From positions 24,878-88,877 of the forward strand of contig SWDT01000226.1 of assembly GCA_009193035.1 (NCBI GenBank): DNA of 64,000 nucleotides, in the 5' to 3' direction. Position 1 is the first letter of the stretch; each line of letters begins with the position of its first letter. The DNA is from Halicephalobus mephisto (lineage: Eukaryota; Nematoda; Chromadorea; Rhabditida; Panagrolaimidae). The notes beneath the pieces are model-generated. The model did no database searches and had not been told where the DNA came from. It saw nothing but the letters and a program-made list of their open reading frames with translations. A program made the position numbers and the translations under genes. Below are positions 1 through 11,831 of this stretch, in pieces.

Positions 1-200
1 GAACATTTTTGAATTCAAAATCGAATACGGACTAGATGTAAAAAAGGAAAATTCCGAATATTTTTTTTTGTTTATATGAAGCAGAACTTTCTTGTTTGAG
101 AATCACCAGATGGCGCCAAATTTGGTTTTTCACGGACAATGAACATAAACAGTTATTAAAAATTAAGAACAAAGAAAAATCAAAATTTGAATGAAAAATA

Positions 201-900
201 ATGTTTAATTCACTTCTGGGTCTTGGGAAGAAAGTTCACAACACGATTAAAAAAGAAATAAAGTTTATTAATATGTTTAAAAGTTATTTTTTCGAAATTC
301 TAAATTTTAAAAAAATAAAATTTGAATTTGAAAAAGTATTTAATTCACTTCTGGGTCTTGGGAAGAAAGTTCACAACACGATTAAAAAAGAAATAATGTT
401 TATTAATATGTTTAAAATTGTTTTTCGAAATTCTAAATTTAAAAAAAATAAAATTTGAATTTAAAAAAGTATTCAATTCATATTTGGATCTTAACATGAA
501 AGTTCAAAATACAGTAAAAAAAGAAATAATTTTTATTAATGTTTAAAAGTTATTTTTTCAAAATTCTAAATTTAAAAAAAATAAAATTTGAATTTAAAAA
601 AGTATTCAATTCATATTTGGATCTTAACATGAAAGTTTAAAATACAGTAAAAAAAGAAATAATTTTTATTAATATGTTTAAAATTATTTTTTCAAAATTC
701 TAAATTTAAAAAAAATAAAATTTGAATTTAAAAAAATATTTAATTCACTTCTGGGTCTTGGAAAGAAAGTTCACAATACGATTAAAAAAATTATTTTTAT
801 TAATATGTTTAAAATTATTTTTTCAAAATTCTAAATTAAAAAAATTTAATTTACTTCTGGGTCTTGGAAAGAAAATTCATAACAAGGCAGAGCACTCAGA
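201..900. repeat. Tandem repeat, about 130-bp units
   Basis: Six or so diverged units share the core ATTCACTTCTGGGTCTTG followed by GAAAGTTCACAA and an AT-rich tail. Small open frames here are products of the repeat and have no coding character. Bases 901-1175 are AT-rich with nothing recognisable. Confidence 0.85.
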
Positions 901-1175
901 ACAGCTTCGTTGGTTATTTATTAAAAATTAATTTTTTTTAATCTATTATTTTTTATAAAAAATTAAAACATTTAAATAATTCTTAGGTCTTGACACGGAA
1001 GTTTTTAAAAAATATAAAATATCAAAAAAACTTGATTTTTAATAAATAAATTTTTTTCGAAAATATTTATTTTTATAAAAAAATTAACATTTTTGACCTG
1101 ATGTGGTATAGACCCCCTCTAGCAGCAAAGTAGGCATTACTTTTTGTAATTTTTTATATAATGATATTTCTTATA

Positions 1176-1869
1176 TGTTGGATTGGGCATTCCGTCATTA
1201 GTGGGAAGCGCAACTGATAGGGAGCACTCGGTCCCGAACGGATTGCTTAAGCACCAACAAAGGGCATTTGGTCCCGAACGGATTCCTTCAATATCGACAA
1301 GAAAGTGCTTGGTCCCGAACGAATTCCCTTAGAACTAACAAGAAAGTGCTTGGTCCCGAACGGATTGCATTAGCATCAATAGGGAACGTTTGGTCCCAAA
1401 CAGATTTCCTTAATATCGACAAGGAACGTTTGGTTCCAAACGGATTCCTTCAATATTGACAAAAAAGTGCTTGGTCCCGAACAGATTTCCTTAATATCGA
1501 CAAAAAAGTGCTTGGTCCCGAACAGATTTTCTTAATATCGACAAAAAAGTGCTTGGTCCCGAACATATTTCCTTAATATCGACAAGGAACGCTTGGTCCC
1601 AAACGGATTTCCTTAATATCGACAAAGAAGTGCTTGGTCCCGAACATATTTCCTTAATATCGATAAGGGAACGCTTGGTCCCGAACGGATTCCTTTAGCA
1701 CCGACAAGGTAACATAAAATTCCTCTTGGCGGGAATTAATACGTTTGTTGCGTGTATCTAGTTTGATACAGATTTTGCATTATGCCTTAGGCATCTATTA
1801 GATAAACCTTTTCTACGATATCTACCTTTCTCATCGTTACGCGGGTCATTTGGAATGACAAATCCAACA
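1176..1869. mobile_element. Solo LTR with internal minisatellite
   Basis: The element begins TGTTGGATT and ends AATCCAACA, a perfect terminal inverted repeat of the TG...CA type. It is flanked by a 5-bp direct repeat TTATA (1171-1175 and 1870-1874), as expected for integrase-mediated LTR insertion. No internal gag/pol sequence is seen, so it is a solo LTR. About twelve ~41-bp units carrying TTGGTCCCGAACGGATT occupy 1225-1710. A second copy of the family lies at 41180-41584. An AATAAA-like motif near 1800 may be the LTR polyadenylation signal. Family assignment (Gypsy or Bel/Pao) cannot be made from an LTR alone. Confidence 0.85.
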
Positions 1870-1874
1870 TTATA

Positions 1875-2640
1875 ATAAACAACAATAAAAAATTTAATCC
1901 TAAAATTGAGGGGATTTGCTGCGGTTCTACGGGGGACTTTCGTGGTAAAAGTTCGGTTTAGTTCCATATCGTGGATTTTAGTGTTAAAGGTTAAAACTTT
2001 CCCGTAATCAAGGATATGGTTTGTGAACTGCCGTAGGGCTTGCGGGGATTGCGCCGAGTGGCTAGTGTAGATGTTTAGGATCTTGTCCTAGTGCCTGAGG
2101 GTTATTACCTGTACAACCAGGCTTTGGACTGCCCCATAGTGGTGAACCTTCCCCCTTTATTAGGTACCCATTGCCTACCGTATTTGGTAATCTCTGGATT
2201 GAGCAAGTAAGGGATGTCTATGGTTTAAAACCCCAACTTTACAAATGACCAATGACGCTCACTGCCACTGAGCCCCAACCGCGCTTTGTGGATTCTAGTG
2301 TCCATGTAAAATTTTCCAAAGTGCAAAAAGCAATTCGAAAAACTTGTAATAGACCCAGAAGGAAAATTGGAGCCGTGGGGCTCGGCATCAGAACAATTGG
2401 TTTCCGTTTTTGTCAGGAAGACGACGTCGACAATTTGTTTCCGAACGTCAGTCAGCCGGAATGATTTTTGTTTTTTTGAGTCCAATAATGGGATTCGAAA
2501 AAGTAAATTGAACTTTAGTTGCATTTTTTATAAAAAATTAAATTCGTTTTAGGACCATTGTGAAAATGTCAAAATCTCGAGTTTCATATGTTCGTGGCGG
2601 GACCAAGGATCAATTTCGATGAAATACCCCTTAGGAAACA
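1875..2640. other. Intergenic stretch, no gene recognised
   Basis: Composition is less AT-rich than its surroundings, and overlapping short frames occur on both strands at 2225-2552. None has a recognisable domain or convincing splice signals. It could be the remnant of a mobile element, but I see no diagnostic motif. Confidence 0.4.
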
Positions 2641-2669
2641 AAAAATAATCTAAATTTTTTCAAAGTTGT

Positions 2670-3130
2670 GGATTTCAAATTTTCGTGGTAAGATCTAAAA
2701 TTTCGTTAAATTAATTTTAAAAAAAATAAATAATTTCAAATTTTCGTGGTAAGATCTAAAATTTCGTTAAATTAATTTTTAAAAAAATAAATAATTTCGA
2801 ATTTTCGTGGTAAGATCTAAAATTTCGTTAAATTAATTTTTAAAAAAAATAAATTTTTTGAAAATAAATAATTTCGAAAATTTTCTTCGAAAACATAAAT
2901 TTCGATTTTTCGCGGTAAGATCTAAAATTTCGTTAAATTAACTTTTTAAAAAAATAAATTCTTTAAAAATAAAAAAATGTAAATTTTTTGAAAATAAATA
3001 ATTCCGAATTTTCGTGGTGAGATCTAAAATTTCGTTAAATTAACTTTTTTAAAAAAATAAATTTTTTGAAAATAAAAAAAAATAAATTCTTTAAAAATTA
3101 AAAAAATTAAATTTTTTAAAAATAAATAAT
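2670..3130. repeat. Tandem repeat, about 60-bp units
   Basis: At least five units contain TTTTCGTGGTAAGATC, then AAATTTCGTTAAATTAA and an AT-rich spacer. Confidence 0.85.
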
Positions 3131-3870
3131 TTCGAAAATTTTCCCTTTAGGACCATATTTGTCAAATTTCGTAACAGGACCAATAATTTGATAACAATAA
3201 TGTTTTTCACGAGATAAAAAAGTAAAAAATAAATAATTCAAAAAAATGTTTTAAGTCCGATGATTGGGAAATTTTTCTTCAAGATCATGCATTTCAAATT
3301 TTCGCGGTTTAACAAACATACTCCAAAAAATTTTTAAATTACAAATTATTTCAAAAAAAAGTTGGATTTAAAAAAATTATTTTCTTTCAAAATTAACTAA
3401 TTCTAAAAAAAATAATTTTTTAAATTAACAAATTCCAAAAAAAGTTATTTTTTAAATTTTCTTTTTGAGACCATTTTTTCCAAACTTTCGTGACAGGACC
3501 AAAAATTTATTCCAAAAAATTATTTTCTTTCAAAATTAACGAATTCCAAAAAAAGTTATTTTTTAAATTAACAAATTCCAAAAAAAAATAGTTTTTTAAA
3601 TTTTCTCTTTGAGACCATTTTTTCCAAACTTTCGTGACAAGACCAAAAATTTATTCAAAAAAATTATTTTCTTTCAAAATTAACTAATTCTAAAAAAAGT
3701 TATTTTTTAAATTAACAAATTCCAAAAAAAAATAGTTTTTTAAATTTTCTTTTTGAGACCATTTTTTCCAAACTTTCGTGACAGGACCAAAAATTTATTT
3801 AAAAAAATTATTTTCTTTCAAAATTAACTAATTCCAAAAAAAGTTATTTTTTAAATTTTTTTCAAGACCA
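3130..3870. repeat. Tandem repeat, about 130-150-bp units
   Basis: Units contain TTTGAGACCATTTTTTCC, AAACTTTCGTGACAGGACC and AAATTATTTTCTTTCAAAAT. At least three copies lie at 3460-3860. Bases 3870-4260 hold no recognised gene; a 54-codon plus-strand frame near 3890 has no supporting context. Confidence 0.8.
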
Positions 3871-4369
3871 AAAACCTCAGAATGACCTCAGCTAAGCCTA
3901 CAAGTTACATTCTTCTCCAAAATTCGACATGTCCATCAAAAAAAGAAATCTGCCGCTCTATCTACGACGTCACAAAAATAGAAAGACAAAAATGTCGACG
4001 ACAATCTTGTCCGAAAAATTTTGAACTTTAAAATATTTATAAAAATAAAAATAAAAAAAAATAAAAATAATATTTTTATTTATATTTACAAAAAAACGTC
4101 ATTAATCCACCAAGACTAAAGATGTCCATGTTCATTTCGAAAGACTCATTAGTGGTTTTTTGGATTCAGAAAAGCCGAAATATTGTCTTCAAATTTGGTG
4201 AAAAAAAAGAAGATCGAATTTGGCGGAAAATTGGATCCAGACATGACTTTGAATTCAATTTAATAAAAAAGAAAAAATAATAAAAAAATTAAATACGTAA
4301 TTCATTTTCAAAATTCAAAATAAAAAAATTTATTTTTAAAATTCCAAGAAATTGTTTCAAAAAGAATTT

Positions 4370-5560
4370 CAAAAATTTCCAGTTGAGACCTAAAATGTAA
4401 GAATTTTATGTTTATATAATTCTAAAAAGTTTTAAAATCATAAAAATTAAAGAAATTTATTTGTAAAATTCCAAAAAATTGTTTCAAAAAAAATTTCAAA
4501 ATTTTCCAGTTGAGACTGAAAAAAGTAAAATTAAAAATTCATAGTTTTAGAAAAATGTAAAAAATTTTTTCAACATGAATTTTACAATTTTCCAGTTGAG
4601 ACTGAAAAAAGTAAAACTGAAAATTCATAGTTTTAGAAAAATTAAAAAAATTTTTTCAACATGAATTTTACAATTTTCCAATTGAGACTGAAAAAAGTAA
4701 AATTGAAAATTCATCATTTTAGAAAAATTTTAAAAATTATTTTAAAAAAAATTTCAAAATTTTCCAATTGAGACTGAAAAAAGTAAAACTGAAAATTCAT
4801 AGTTTTAGAAAAATTTTAAAAACGTTAAAATTCCGAATTTTATTATAAAATCAGAAGAATGTTACAAAAACTTCAAAAACTGTGTCAACATGAATTTCTC
4901 TAGTTTTCCAGTTGAAACTCAAAAGTGTAAAATTGAGAGTTCATAAAGTTCTAAAGAGTTCCGAAACATCGAGAACATTTCAAATTTTATCACAAAAAAA
5001 GAAAAACTTTCGTTCTAAAAATTTTCTCAACGTGAATTTTTTTAGTTTTCTAATTGAGACCCAAAAAGTCTAAAATTAAAAGTTTATAAAACTTTAAAAA
5101 GTTTCTAAAGAATTAAAAAAATTCTGAATTTTATTATTATAAAAATGAAAAAATTGTGTTTTAAATTTCCTTAATAAAAATATTTATAGCTTTCTATTTG
5201 AGACCCAAAAAGTCTAAAATTAAAAGTTTATAAAATTTTAAAAAGTTTCTAAAGAATCAAGGAGATTCTGAATTTTATTATTATAAAAATGAAAAAATTG
5301 CGTTTTAAATTTCCTTAATAAAAATATTTATAGCTTTCTATTTGAGACCAAAAAGTCTAAAATTAAAAGTTTATAAAATTTTAAAAAGTTTCTAAAGAAT
5401 TTAGAAAATTCTGAATTTTGTTATTATAAAAATAAAAAAATTATGTTTTAAATTTGTTTAATAAAAATATTTATAGCTTTCTATTTGAGACCAAAAAGTC
5501 TAAAATTAAAAGTTTATAAAATTTTAAAAAGTTTCTAAAGAATCAAGAAAATCTTCAAAA
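4370..5560. repeat. Two tandem arrays built on TTGAGACC
   Basis: From 4370 to about 4930 the units are ~95-100 bp with CCAGTTGAGACTGAAAAA. From 5040 to 5560 there are four ~130-bp units with TTTGAGACCCAAAAAGTC and TAAAATTAAAAGTTTATAAA. Both carry the TTGAGAC core found all over the window. Confidence 0.85.
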
Positions 5561-5690
5561 ATCACAAAATCTTCTTTGATATTCTGTGATCTTATTTCGG
5601 AACTGTAACGAAAAACAGAAAATGAACTTCTTTGTTCAAATCTCTTCGAGACCACTTCCTGTTTCGACCAAAATCACATTTTTCGTGGAG

Positions 5691-6934
5691 TTATTTGTTC
5701 CCTAGGGAGTCGTTGACAGCTTCTAAGGAATATGTCCAAAAAAGGAATTCCAAAAAATATCAGACCATTGTGAAAAAAAATAAAACAATATTTTTTATTT
5801 TTAAAATAATTTAAAAAAAAACTTACTTCTTATGCGATGTTGGAGTTTTTTCAACTGAGCTTCTTCTTTTTCTCTGAAAAAATAAAATCAAGAACAATAA
5901 AATTTAAAAAAAAATAATTTTTTAAAAGAAAAATAATTTTAAAAAATGATTTTTTTTAAAAGAAAAATAATTTTTAAAAAATGATTTTTTTAAAAGAAAA
6001 ATGATTTTTTTAAAAGAAAAATGATTTTTAAAAAAAAGGATCATATTACTGTGGAAAACGGTTATGAATTTTTTTTTGAAAAATCGTCTAGATGTGGATT
6101 TTTACAATTTTTCAAGAATTTCGGAATTTGAAGTTTTAAATTTTCCGAAAATTTTTCAAACATTTCAGGACATTTCATTAAATTCTGAAAATCTAAAAAA
6201 TTTTAAGTTTTTATAAACTGTCAATTTGATAAAAATTCAAACTAAAAACTAAATTTTTTAAGAAAAAATATAAAAATCATTAATTTTAGAAAAAATATAA
6301 AAATTAATAATTTTTAAAAAATGTAAAAATCATTAATTTTAAAAAAAATATAAAAATCATTAATTTAAAAAAAAATATAAAAATCATTAATTTTTTTAAA
6401 ATATAAAAGTTATTAATTTTAAAAAAATGTAAAAATCATTAATTTTAGAAAAAATATAAAAATTATAAATTTAAAAAAAAATATAAAAATTATTAATTTT
6501 TTAAAAATATAAAAATTATTAATTTTGAAGAAATTTTTGAAGACTATTTAGAATTTTGTAAGATGTAAAGTTACGTACAGCCTCATGTCCAATCCGTAGA
6601 GCATGGATCTCAATCCGGGCTGAGTCTGAGTCTTCTTCGGCTTCAGGTGTTCGGGGACATCAGGGGTCGGGACATTGACCCCTTTCCAGAGATTTTCGTT
6701 CAAACTAGTGGCTCTGTTTTTCCTTTGAATATTTCCGGAGCCGTTGGATGTCCTTCTGACCATGACGGATTTCGACGAATTTCTGGATTTTGCTCTGTCC
6801 AGATCGGGCATCTTGTCTTCGTCGCTGAACATGAACGGCTTCAAGGTGTCTTTCGTGATCCCTCCGGCGGCTACAGTAGCCATGGAAGCCGTTAACGAAT
6901 TTCTCGAAGAACTCTGACCAGAAGGTGGATCCAT
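5691..6934 (-). CDS. Small Ser-rich basic protein, unknown function (3 exons)
   Basis: Proposed exons on the minus strand are 6934-6579, 5873-5827 and 5722-5691, giving 144 residues. Exon 1 has clear coding composition and begins at the first ATG (MDPPSGQ). It is rich in Ser, Arg, Lys and Thr, with blocks such as SRNSLTAS and RAKSRNSSKSVMVRRTS that look like phosphorylatable, disordered sequence. The end is a charged helix (MRLEKEEAQLKKLQHR), possibly a short coiled coil, finishing LGNK. Exon joins keep frame and use GT donors with CAG and TTAG acceptors. The long intron 6578-5874 is filled with AT repeats. I do not recognise the family. Exon 1 is secure. Exons 2 and 3 are inferred from splice signals and phase, and other isoforms are possible. 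Confidence 0.6.
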
Positions 6935-7189
6935 CTTAAAAATGAAAAATAATTAGACTAAATTAAAGGATATCGTCATAGAATCAAGACGTCGTAAGTC
7001 CTTATTCGTTAAAAAGACGCTTCAACGTTAAAAAAAGGAACACATTCCTTACAACCTCGGAATTTACTAGAAAAAGGAAACACGGACGATCTCATGCCGA
7101 TGGATATATGATTTGAAACAAATAGGAACCGACAGTATTAATAAACTCCAAAATGACCAATCAACAAAATTTTTTAAATTGTTTTCTGT

Positions 7190-7665
7190 CCTCTTTTGTT
7201 TCTGTTGTGGACGTATAATCCCCATGACCGGGGATATTCAGAATACCGAAGATTTAACAGTCCCTTCTCTCCACTGAGGAGTACAAAAAGGAACACTTCG
7301 GTGTATCGGGGTGGCCTCCCTGAGTGTAGCTCTGATACTTAGTAATATTGTTCCTATTTTGTATTCTGTCTCATTCTAAAGATATAAGAGTTACTAAACT
7401 TTATGTGATGAGCAACATACCAAGATTCCTGAGCTTTTCGTGACGAAATGTTACACATGAGTTACTGTTGTGGACGTATAGTCCCCACGATCAGAGATAT
7501 TCAGAACACCGAAGATTTAACAGTCCCTGCTCTCCACGGAGGAGTACAAAAAGGAACACTTCGATTAATTCGGACTCCCCCGGGTGTAGCTCTGATACTT
7601 AGTAATATTTGTTCCTATTTTGTATTCTGTTTCATTCGAAGTAAAAGACATAACAGTTTCTTATG
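7190..7665. repeat. Dispersed repeat, two tandem units, inverted copy at 26.2 kb
   Basis: Two units of about 265 bp each contain TTGTGGACGTATA, then a block reading GGGGATATTCAGAATACC, a GGAGTACAAAAAGGAACAC block and GTAGCTCTGATACTTAGTAA. The same pair occurs in reverse complement at 26190-26625. The 72-codon open frame at 7448-7666 lies entirely in the repeat and is not a gene. Confidence 0.85.
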
Positions 7666-7724
7666 AAACCGATTGAAAAGGAAATAAATAAAAAATTAGA
7701 TTACAATCAAGACCAAAGAAAATC

Positions 7725-10001
7725 ATGTCCGACAGCTCTCCCAAGACTACTCGAGATCCCAAGGCAGAGGGTACTTCAGAACGACTCTCATTTCCTCATA
7801 AAAAAGCGAAAACTCGACAGGTAATCAAAGAACAAAAGTAAATACACAATTTTTGACGCAAAAACTAAAAATTTTTCTTGAAAATATTTTTTGCATAATA
7901 TTCAAAAATTTGCAATTTTAACAAGTTTATAAATAAAAATTAGAAATAGAGTAAAAATCTCAAGTGGAATGCGGGGTCGTGAGAAAGTTGAAGATCGGAA
8001 TTTATTTTGGATCAAACAAATCAGGAAATGAAAACTTCAAAAAACATGGTTAAAAATTCGGTCAAAATACATAAAAAATAAAAAACATGTGCAGTCAAGA
8101 TTTTAAAAAATTAAAAAAGTGGTCCTTTCCGATTACACGACTACATTTTCTTGAAGAAATTATTTTTCATTATTTTTTAAATTAATACTCTTTTTTAATA
8201 AAGCATATAAATTGCTACTTATGTGATCGGAACAGCAATGACGTCACTGATCCAGAGAAACGGTTAACAGTCTTAAAAAAGATTTATCGATTTTGTTGTT
8301 TTTTTTATTTTATAATTTGTTTATAATAATGGTTTAATTACCCAAGTTTGAGGTTTGGAATAAATCGAAGACACCTTTTTGAACAATATTTAATGAAAAT
8401 AAGTTAGTTAAATATCTGAAAATAGTTGAAAGTAGAGTATATGTGATCGGAACGGCGATAACACCACCGATCCAGAAAGACGGTTAACAGTTTTAAAAAA
8501 AACAACACGATCGATTTTGTTGTTTTTTATTTTATAACTTGTTTATAATAGTGGTTTAATTACCCAAGTTTGAGGTTCGGAATAAATCGAAGATATCTTT
8601 TTGAACAATATTTAATGAAAATAAGTTAGTTAAATAGTTGAAAATAGTTGAAAATAGGGTATATTTGATCGGAACGGCGATAACGTCACTGATCCAGAGA
8701 AACAATTAACAATTTTAATAAAAATTCATCGATCGTGTTGTTTTTGTATTTTATAACTTGTTTATAATAATGGTTTAATTGTCCAAGTTTGAGGTTCGGA
8801 ATAAAGCAACTACGAGACAGCATTTCGAACATTATGTGTGAAAAACAAACTTTTGGGCTTAGGAATTTATGCACAGTGATAACATTACTATCTAAGAATT
8901 GGATAAAGTGATTTATATGCGTTTCAATAAGAAAAATCAAATGTTTTTTAATCCTTTCAATAAAGGATCTCATCTGCAGTTAAAAGAGTTTTATTTTCAT
9001 AAATAATTTGGAAAAATAACAAAAAAAATTATTAAAATACAATGAAAAAAGTTTTCGCGTTGAGACCTGTAGTCGTAAAATCGGAAAACACCAAAAAAGT
9101 TTTAAAATCACACTATTTTAAAAATTAAAAATAAAAAAATTCTAAAATTTTTAAACTTTACAAATAGAACAAAAAGAAAAATTTAATAATTATTTAGATT
9201 AATAAAATTTCAATTATATTACCGTAATAAATAAAAATATTATAAAAATCAAAATATTTCGAAGTAAATTTCAGAAATTTTTCAATCGGGGACAAAAATT
9301 TAAATTTAATAATTATTTAATTTAGTGAAATTTTGATTATATTTTAATAAAAATAAATTTTATAAAATTCTAGAAAAAATATTTCGAAATAGATTTCGGA
9401 AATTTTCCAGTTAGGACAAAAATTTAAATTTAATAATTATTTAATTTAGTGAAATTTTAATAATATTTTAATAAAAATAAATTTTATAAAATTCTGAAAA
9501 AAATATTTCGAAATAGATTCCTAAAATTTTCCAGTTGAGACAAAAACTGAAAATTTGTGTTTATATGGCTCTAGAAAGTCTCAAAAACACATCCAAAAAA
9601 CAGAACCATCACGAGACAGAAATTTAATTCACAAAAAATAATTTTAAAAAATTTAAAAATTTTATTATTGAAAAATTTCGACGAAGCTATCTTCGAAGAA
9701 ATCCAATTTTTAATAACTTAATTCCATTGTTATATTTTTCAACATTCACAACAATAAAAAATTAAAGTTTAACTTATTTTTTCGATTTTTTCGATTTTTG
9801 TAAATTCCTGCTTTTTGAAAAAGAAAATTCTCGCGCGACCAATCTTCTCAAAACACGGAAGATGATCCTCGACTTGATTTGTTTGTCCCAAAAATCCCAC
9901 TCTTTTTACAAACAATATTTTCTAAAATTTTTCCAAATTCAAAAAATCTTCTGTTTTTTATTTATTTGCAGCTGTTGTTTGATCGATCGCCGCAAAGGTG
10001 A
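7725..10001 (+). CDS. Short basic protein, unknown function (2 exons proposed)
   Basis: Exon 1 (7725-7820) starts with ATG in an A-rich context and encodes 32 hydrophilic residues (MSDSSPKTTRDPKAEG at the start, HKKAKTRQ at the end) with balanced codon use unlike its AT-rich surroundings. It ends at CAG followed by GTAATC. A phase-matched exon after TTTGCAG at 9972 adds LLFDRSPQR and a stop, for 41 residues. Alternatively, a GTGAAA donor inside that exon (after 9997) could join to 10094-10133, which would end with GFELMVEGRLGI. The 2.15-kb intron contains tandem repeats. The family is not recognised. It could also be the 5' part of a longer gene whose other exons I missed. Confidence 0.42.
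8215..8800. repeat. Tandem repeat, three units of about 220 bp
   Basis: Units start GTGATCGGAACGGC, continue CACTGATCCAGA and end TTAATTACCCAAGTTTGAGG. They lie in the intron of the small basic-protein gene. A weak relative of the last block occurs at 16265-16300. Confidence 0.85.
9060..9600. repeat. Tandem repeat, about 120-bp units
   Basis: Three units with AAATTTAATAATTATTTAAT and ATATTTCGAAATAGATT, separated by TTTTCCAGTTGAGAC-like cores. Bases 10140-10620, just outside the last proposed exon, hold two diverged copies of a further ~190-bp unit containing GATCAAGAT and GGAAATCCGGA-type blocks, with no gene. Confidence 0.75.
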
Positions 10002-10629
10002 AAAAATCAAAAAAGAAGGTGGATTTTGAATGATTTTAAAATTTTTAAGAGAAACACTTGACGAATTTATCGATTTTTCTAACTTGTGGACAGAGGATTT
10101 GAACTTATGGTCGAGGGTCGTCTGGGAATTTGATGACGAAATGCTTCCGTAAAGGACAAATTTTGATTCAAACTTTGTCCGAAAAATTTACAGTTTACAA
10201 TGTCGAAATCTAGGGATATAGGAAATCCGGACGAGGTGATCAAGATGTCATTCTAGGTCTGAAATCCATGAAATTTTGACAAATGAGTATTTTGAAAAAG
10301 ATTTCTAAGAACAAAAAGTACAATTTAAGATCGTTTTGTTATTTTTGAATTTTGTGGAACTTAAAAACTGAGAAAATTCTGAATTTTATGCAAAATTTAC
10401 AATACTATGACTTAAGGACATGGTAGATCCAGATAATGTGATCAAAATATTATTATAGATTTAAAGTTCCCAGATTTCAAAAGTAAGTATTTTTGGAAAC
10501 AGATTTCTAAGAACAGAAAGTGTAATCTTACATTTTTTGTTATTTTTGAATTTTCTGCAACTTAGAAACTCAGAAAAATAAAAAATTTCTTTGTTATACT
10601 TTTTTGATTTTTCAATATTTAGGAAGTTT

Positions 10630-10925
10630 AAATTTCAGACTTCACGAGACCCGGGTTCGATTCCTGACCGAAGACCGGCAACTAGAAGCTTAGCCCACAA
10701 GCTGTTTGTAGGCTAAAGAAGCGAAGCCCTCTGCATATCTCTCATTAGAGGCCCGGTTGATCAAAAACAAACTAGATGATAAGAAGAATCCCAAGGTCCT
10801 AGGAACAGAAGGCTCACACCAAAGGATGAGTCGAATCAAAGGTACAAGGAGTTTAACTTTAGAATTGTTTGTGAACTTTGAATGTGCGATATGGGAATAA
10901 ATAGAAATAGAAATTTCAGACTTCA
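10630..10925 (+). mobile_element. tRNA-derived SINE with 15-bp target-site duplication
   Basis: A 266-bp insertion (10645-10910) is bounded by perfect 15-bp direct repeats AAATTTCAGACTTCA (10630-10644 and 10911-10925). Near its 5' end is a Pol III B box (GGGTTCGATTCC, about 10652). The 3' end is a short tandem tail built from AATAGA units. Together these indicate target-primed non-LTR retrotransposition. The A box is absent, so the copy is either 5'-truncated or has a degenerate tRNA head. The 78-codon minus-strand frame across it is not a gene. Confidence 0.82.
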
Positions 10926-11124
10926 ATCTTCTCGGTACTTGCTTGATTCCAGTATATCAAAAACTCCAACTTTGATTTCAATCAAAAAGTGTAATATTTG
11001 TCAATAAAGAATTTCAATAAAATTGTATTAAAATAATTAGTTGTTATTCAGTTCATAAAATTAATTTTTATGATTTTTTCATTTGAAATTTTCATGATAA
11101 TTATTGTCGATGCTCAGTTACTAC

Positions 11125-11526
11125 ACAAAAAAAAAGCGTAACTTTTGGTACAGTAACTGTCGGATCGTGATTAGTGGTTCCTGATCCGCATGTAGACGAA
11201 AAATATATAAAAACAACTTTATGGGGCCGAAGATACGAGATAAATCACAACTCTATAAAATTATTACGTAATCTTAAAATTCCCGCCAACCCGCAATCGT
11301 ACAAATTTCATTGATCCTTAGGGTATTTCCCTTCGGGACCAAAGTTATACAAGCTTCCACTCAAATAGATAGTGCCCGATCCAACAATAACAAATAGAAA
11401 TCGTCACTATTATGTTTTATTTTTCGTCACAAATGTCAAATATTTATGAAAAATGTGACGATTGTGTCATATTTTTGCTATATTTCGCAATTATTACAGG
11501 GACAAAAGTTACGCTTTTTTTGTGTG
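11125..11526. mobile_element. MITE with Tc1/mariner-type TA target site
   Basis: Near-perfect terminal inverted repeats of about 28 bp (start CACAAAAAAAAAGCGTAACT, matching the reverse complement of the end at 11499-11526) are flanked by TA on both sides (11123-11124, 11527-11528). There is no transposase frame. A shorter relative lies in opposite orientation at 59898-60065. Confidence 0.85.
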
Positions 11527-11699
11527 TAAGAATCTTTAATTTTAGACTATTGTTGTACTTCAAATTTGCGTAATTAAACCACAATCAGACACACTTTATG
11601 TTTAATATCTCACGAAAATCACAAAGTACAATTTACTACATTTTCACTTATATAGTTATATTAAAAGTAAAATATTCTTTTTTATTTGTCCAAAGATGA

Positions 11700-11825
11700 A
11701 TTTTTTTATCAATCAACGTTTTCTTCGATTGCCGCACCTTGAATAAATAACGGTGGGACATGATTTGTACTATTGATCGTTGATTGTTTCTCTTGATAAT
11801 TACAAAGTATCGTTATTTTTCTATC
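11700..11825 (+). promoter_or_regulatory. Conserved upstream block of the tandem family (copy 1)
   Basis: Each of the three paralogues is preceded by related sequence: a GTTATCAATTGTTAACCGCAC-like segment (here TCTTCGATTGCCGCACC), then a GATTGT/CTTTCTCTTGATAATTACAAA segment about 25-30 bp before the ATG. Corresponding blocks lie at 16500-16630 (copy 2) and 18600-18720 (copy 3). The shared spacing suggests common promoter elements carried along with the duplications. No known factor site is recognised. Confidence 0.45.
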
Positions 11826-11831
11826 AACAAC

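Noticed and set aside
201..458. 85-codon open frame at the left end
   Set aside because: Product of a tandem repeat; Lys/Asn/Phe-rich and duplicated internally.
1268..1459. 63-codon open frame
   Set aside because: Lies wholly in the LTR minisatellite; its residues repeat with the 41-bp unit.
2225..2552. Overlapping frames on both strands
   Set aside because: No motif, no start context, and the strands cannot be distinguished.
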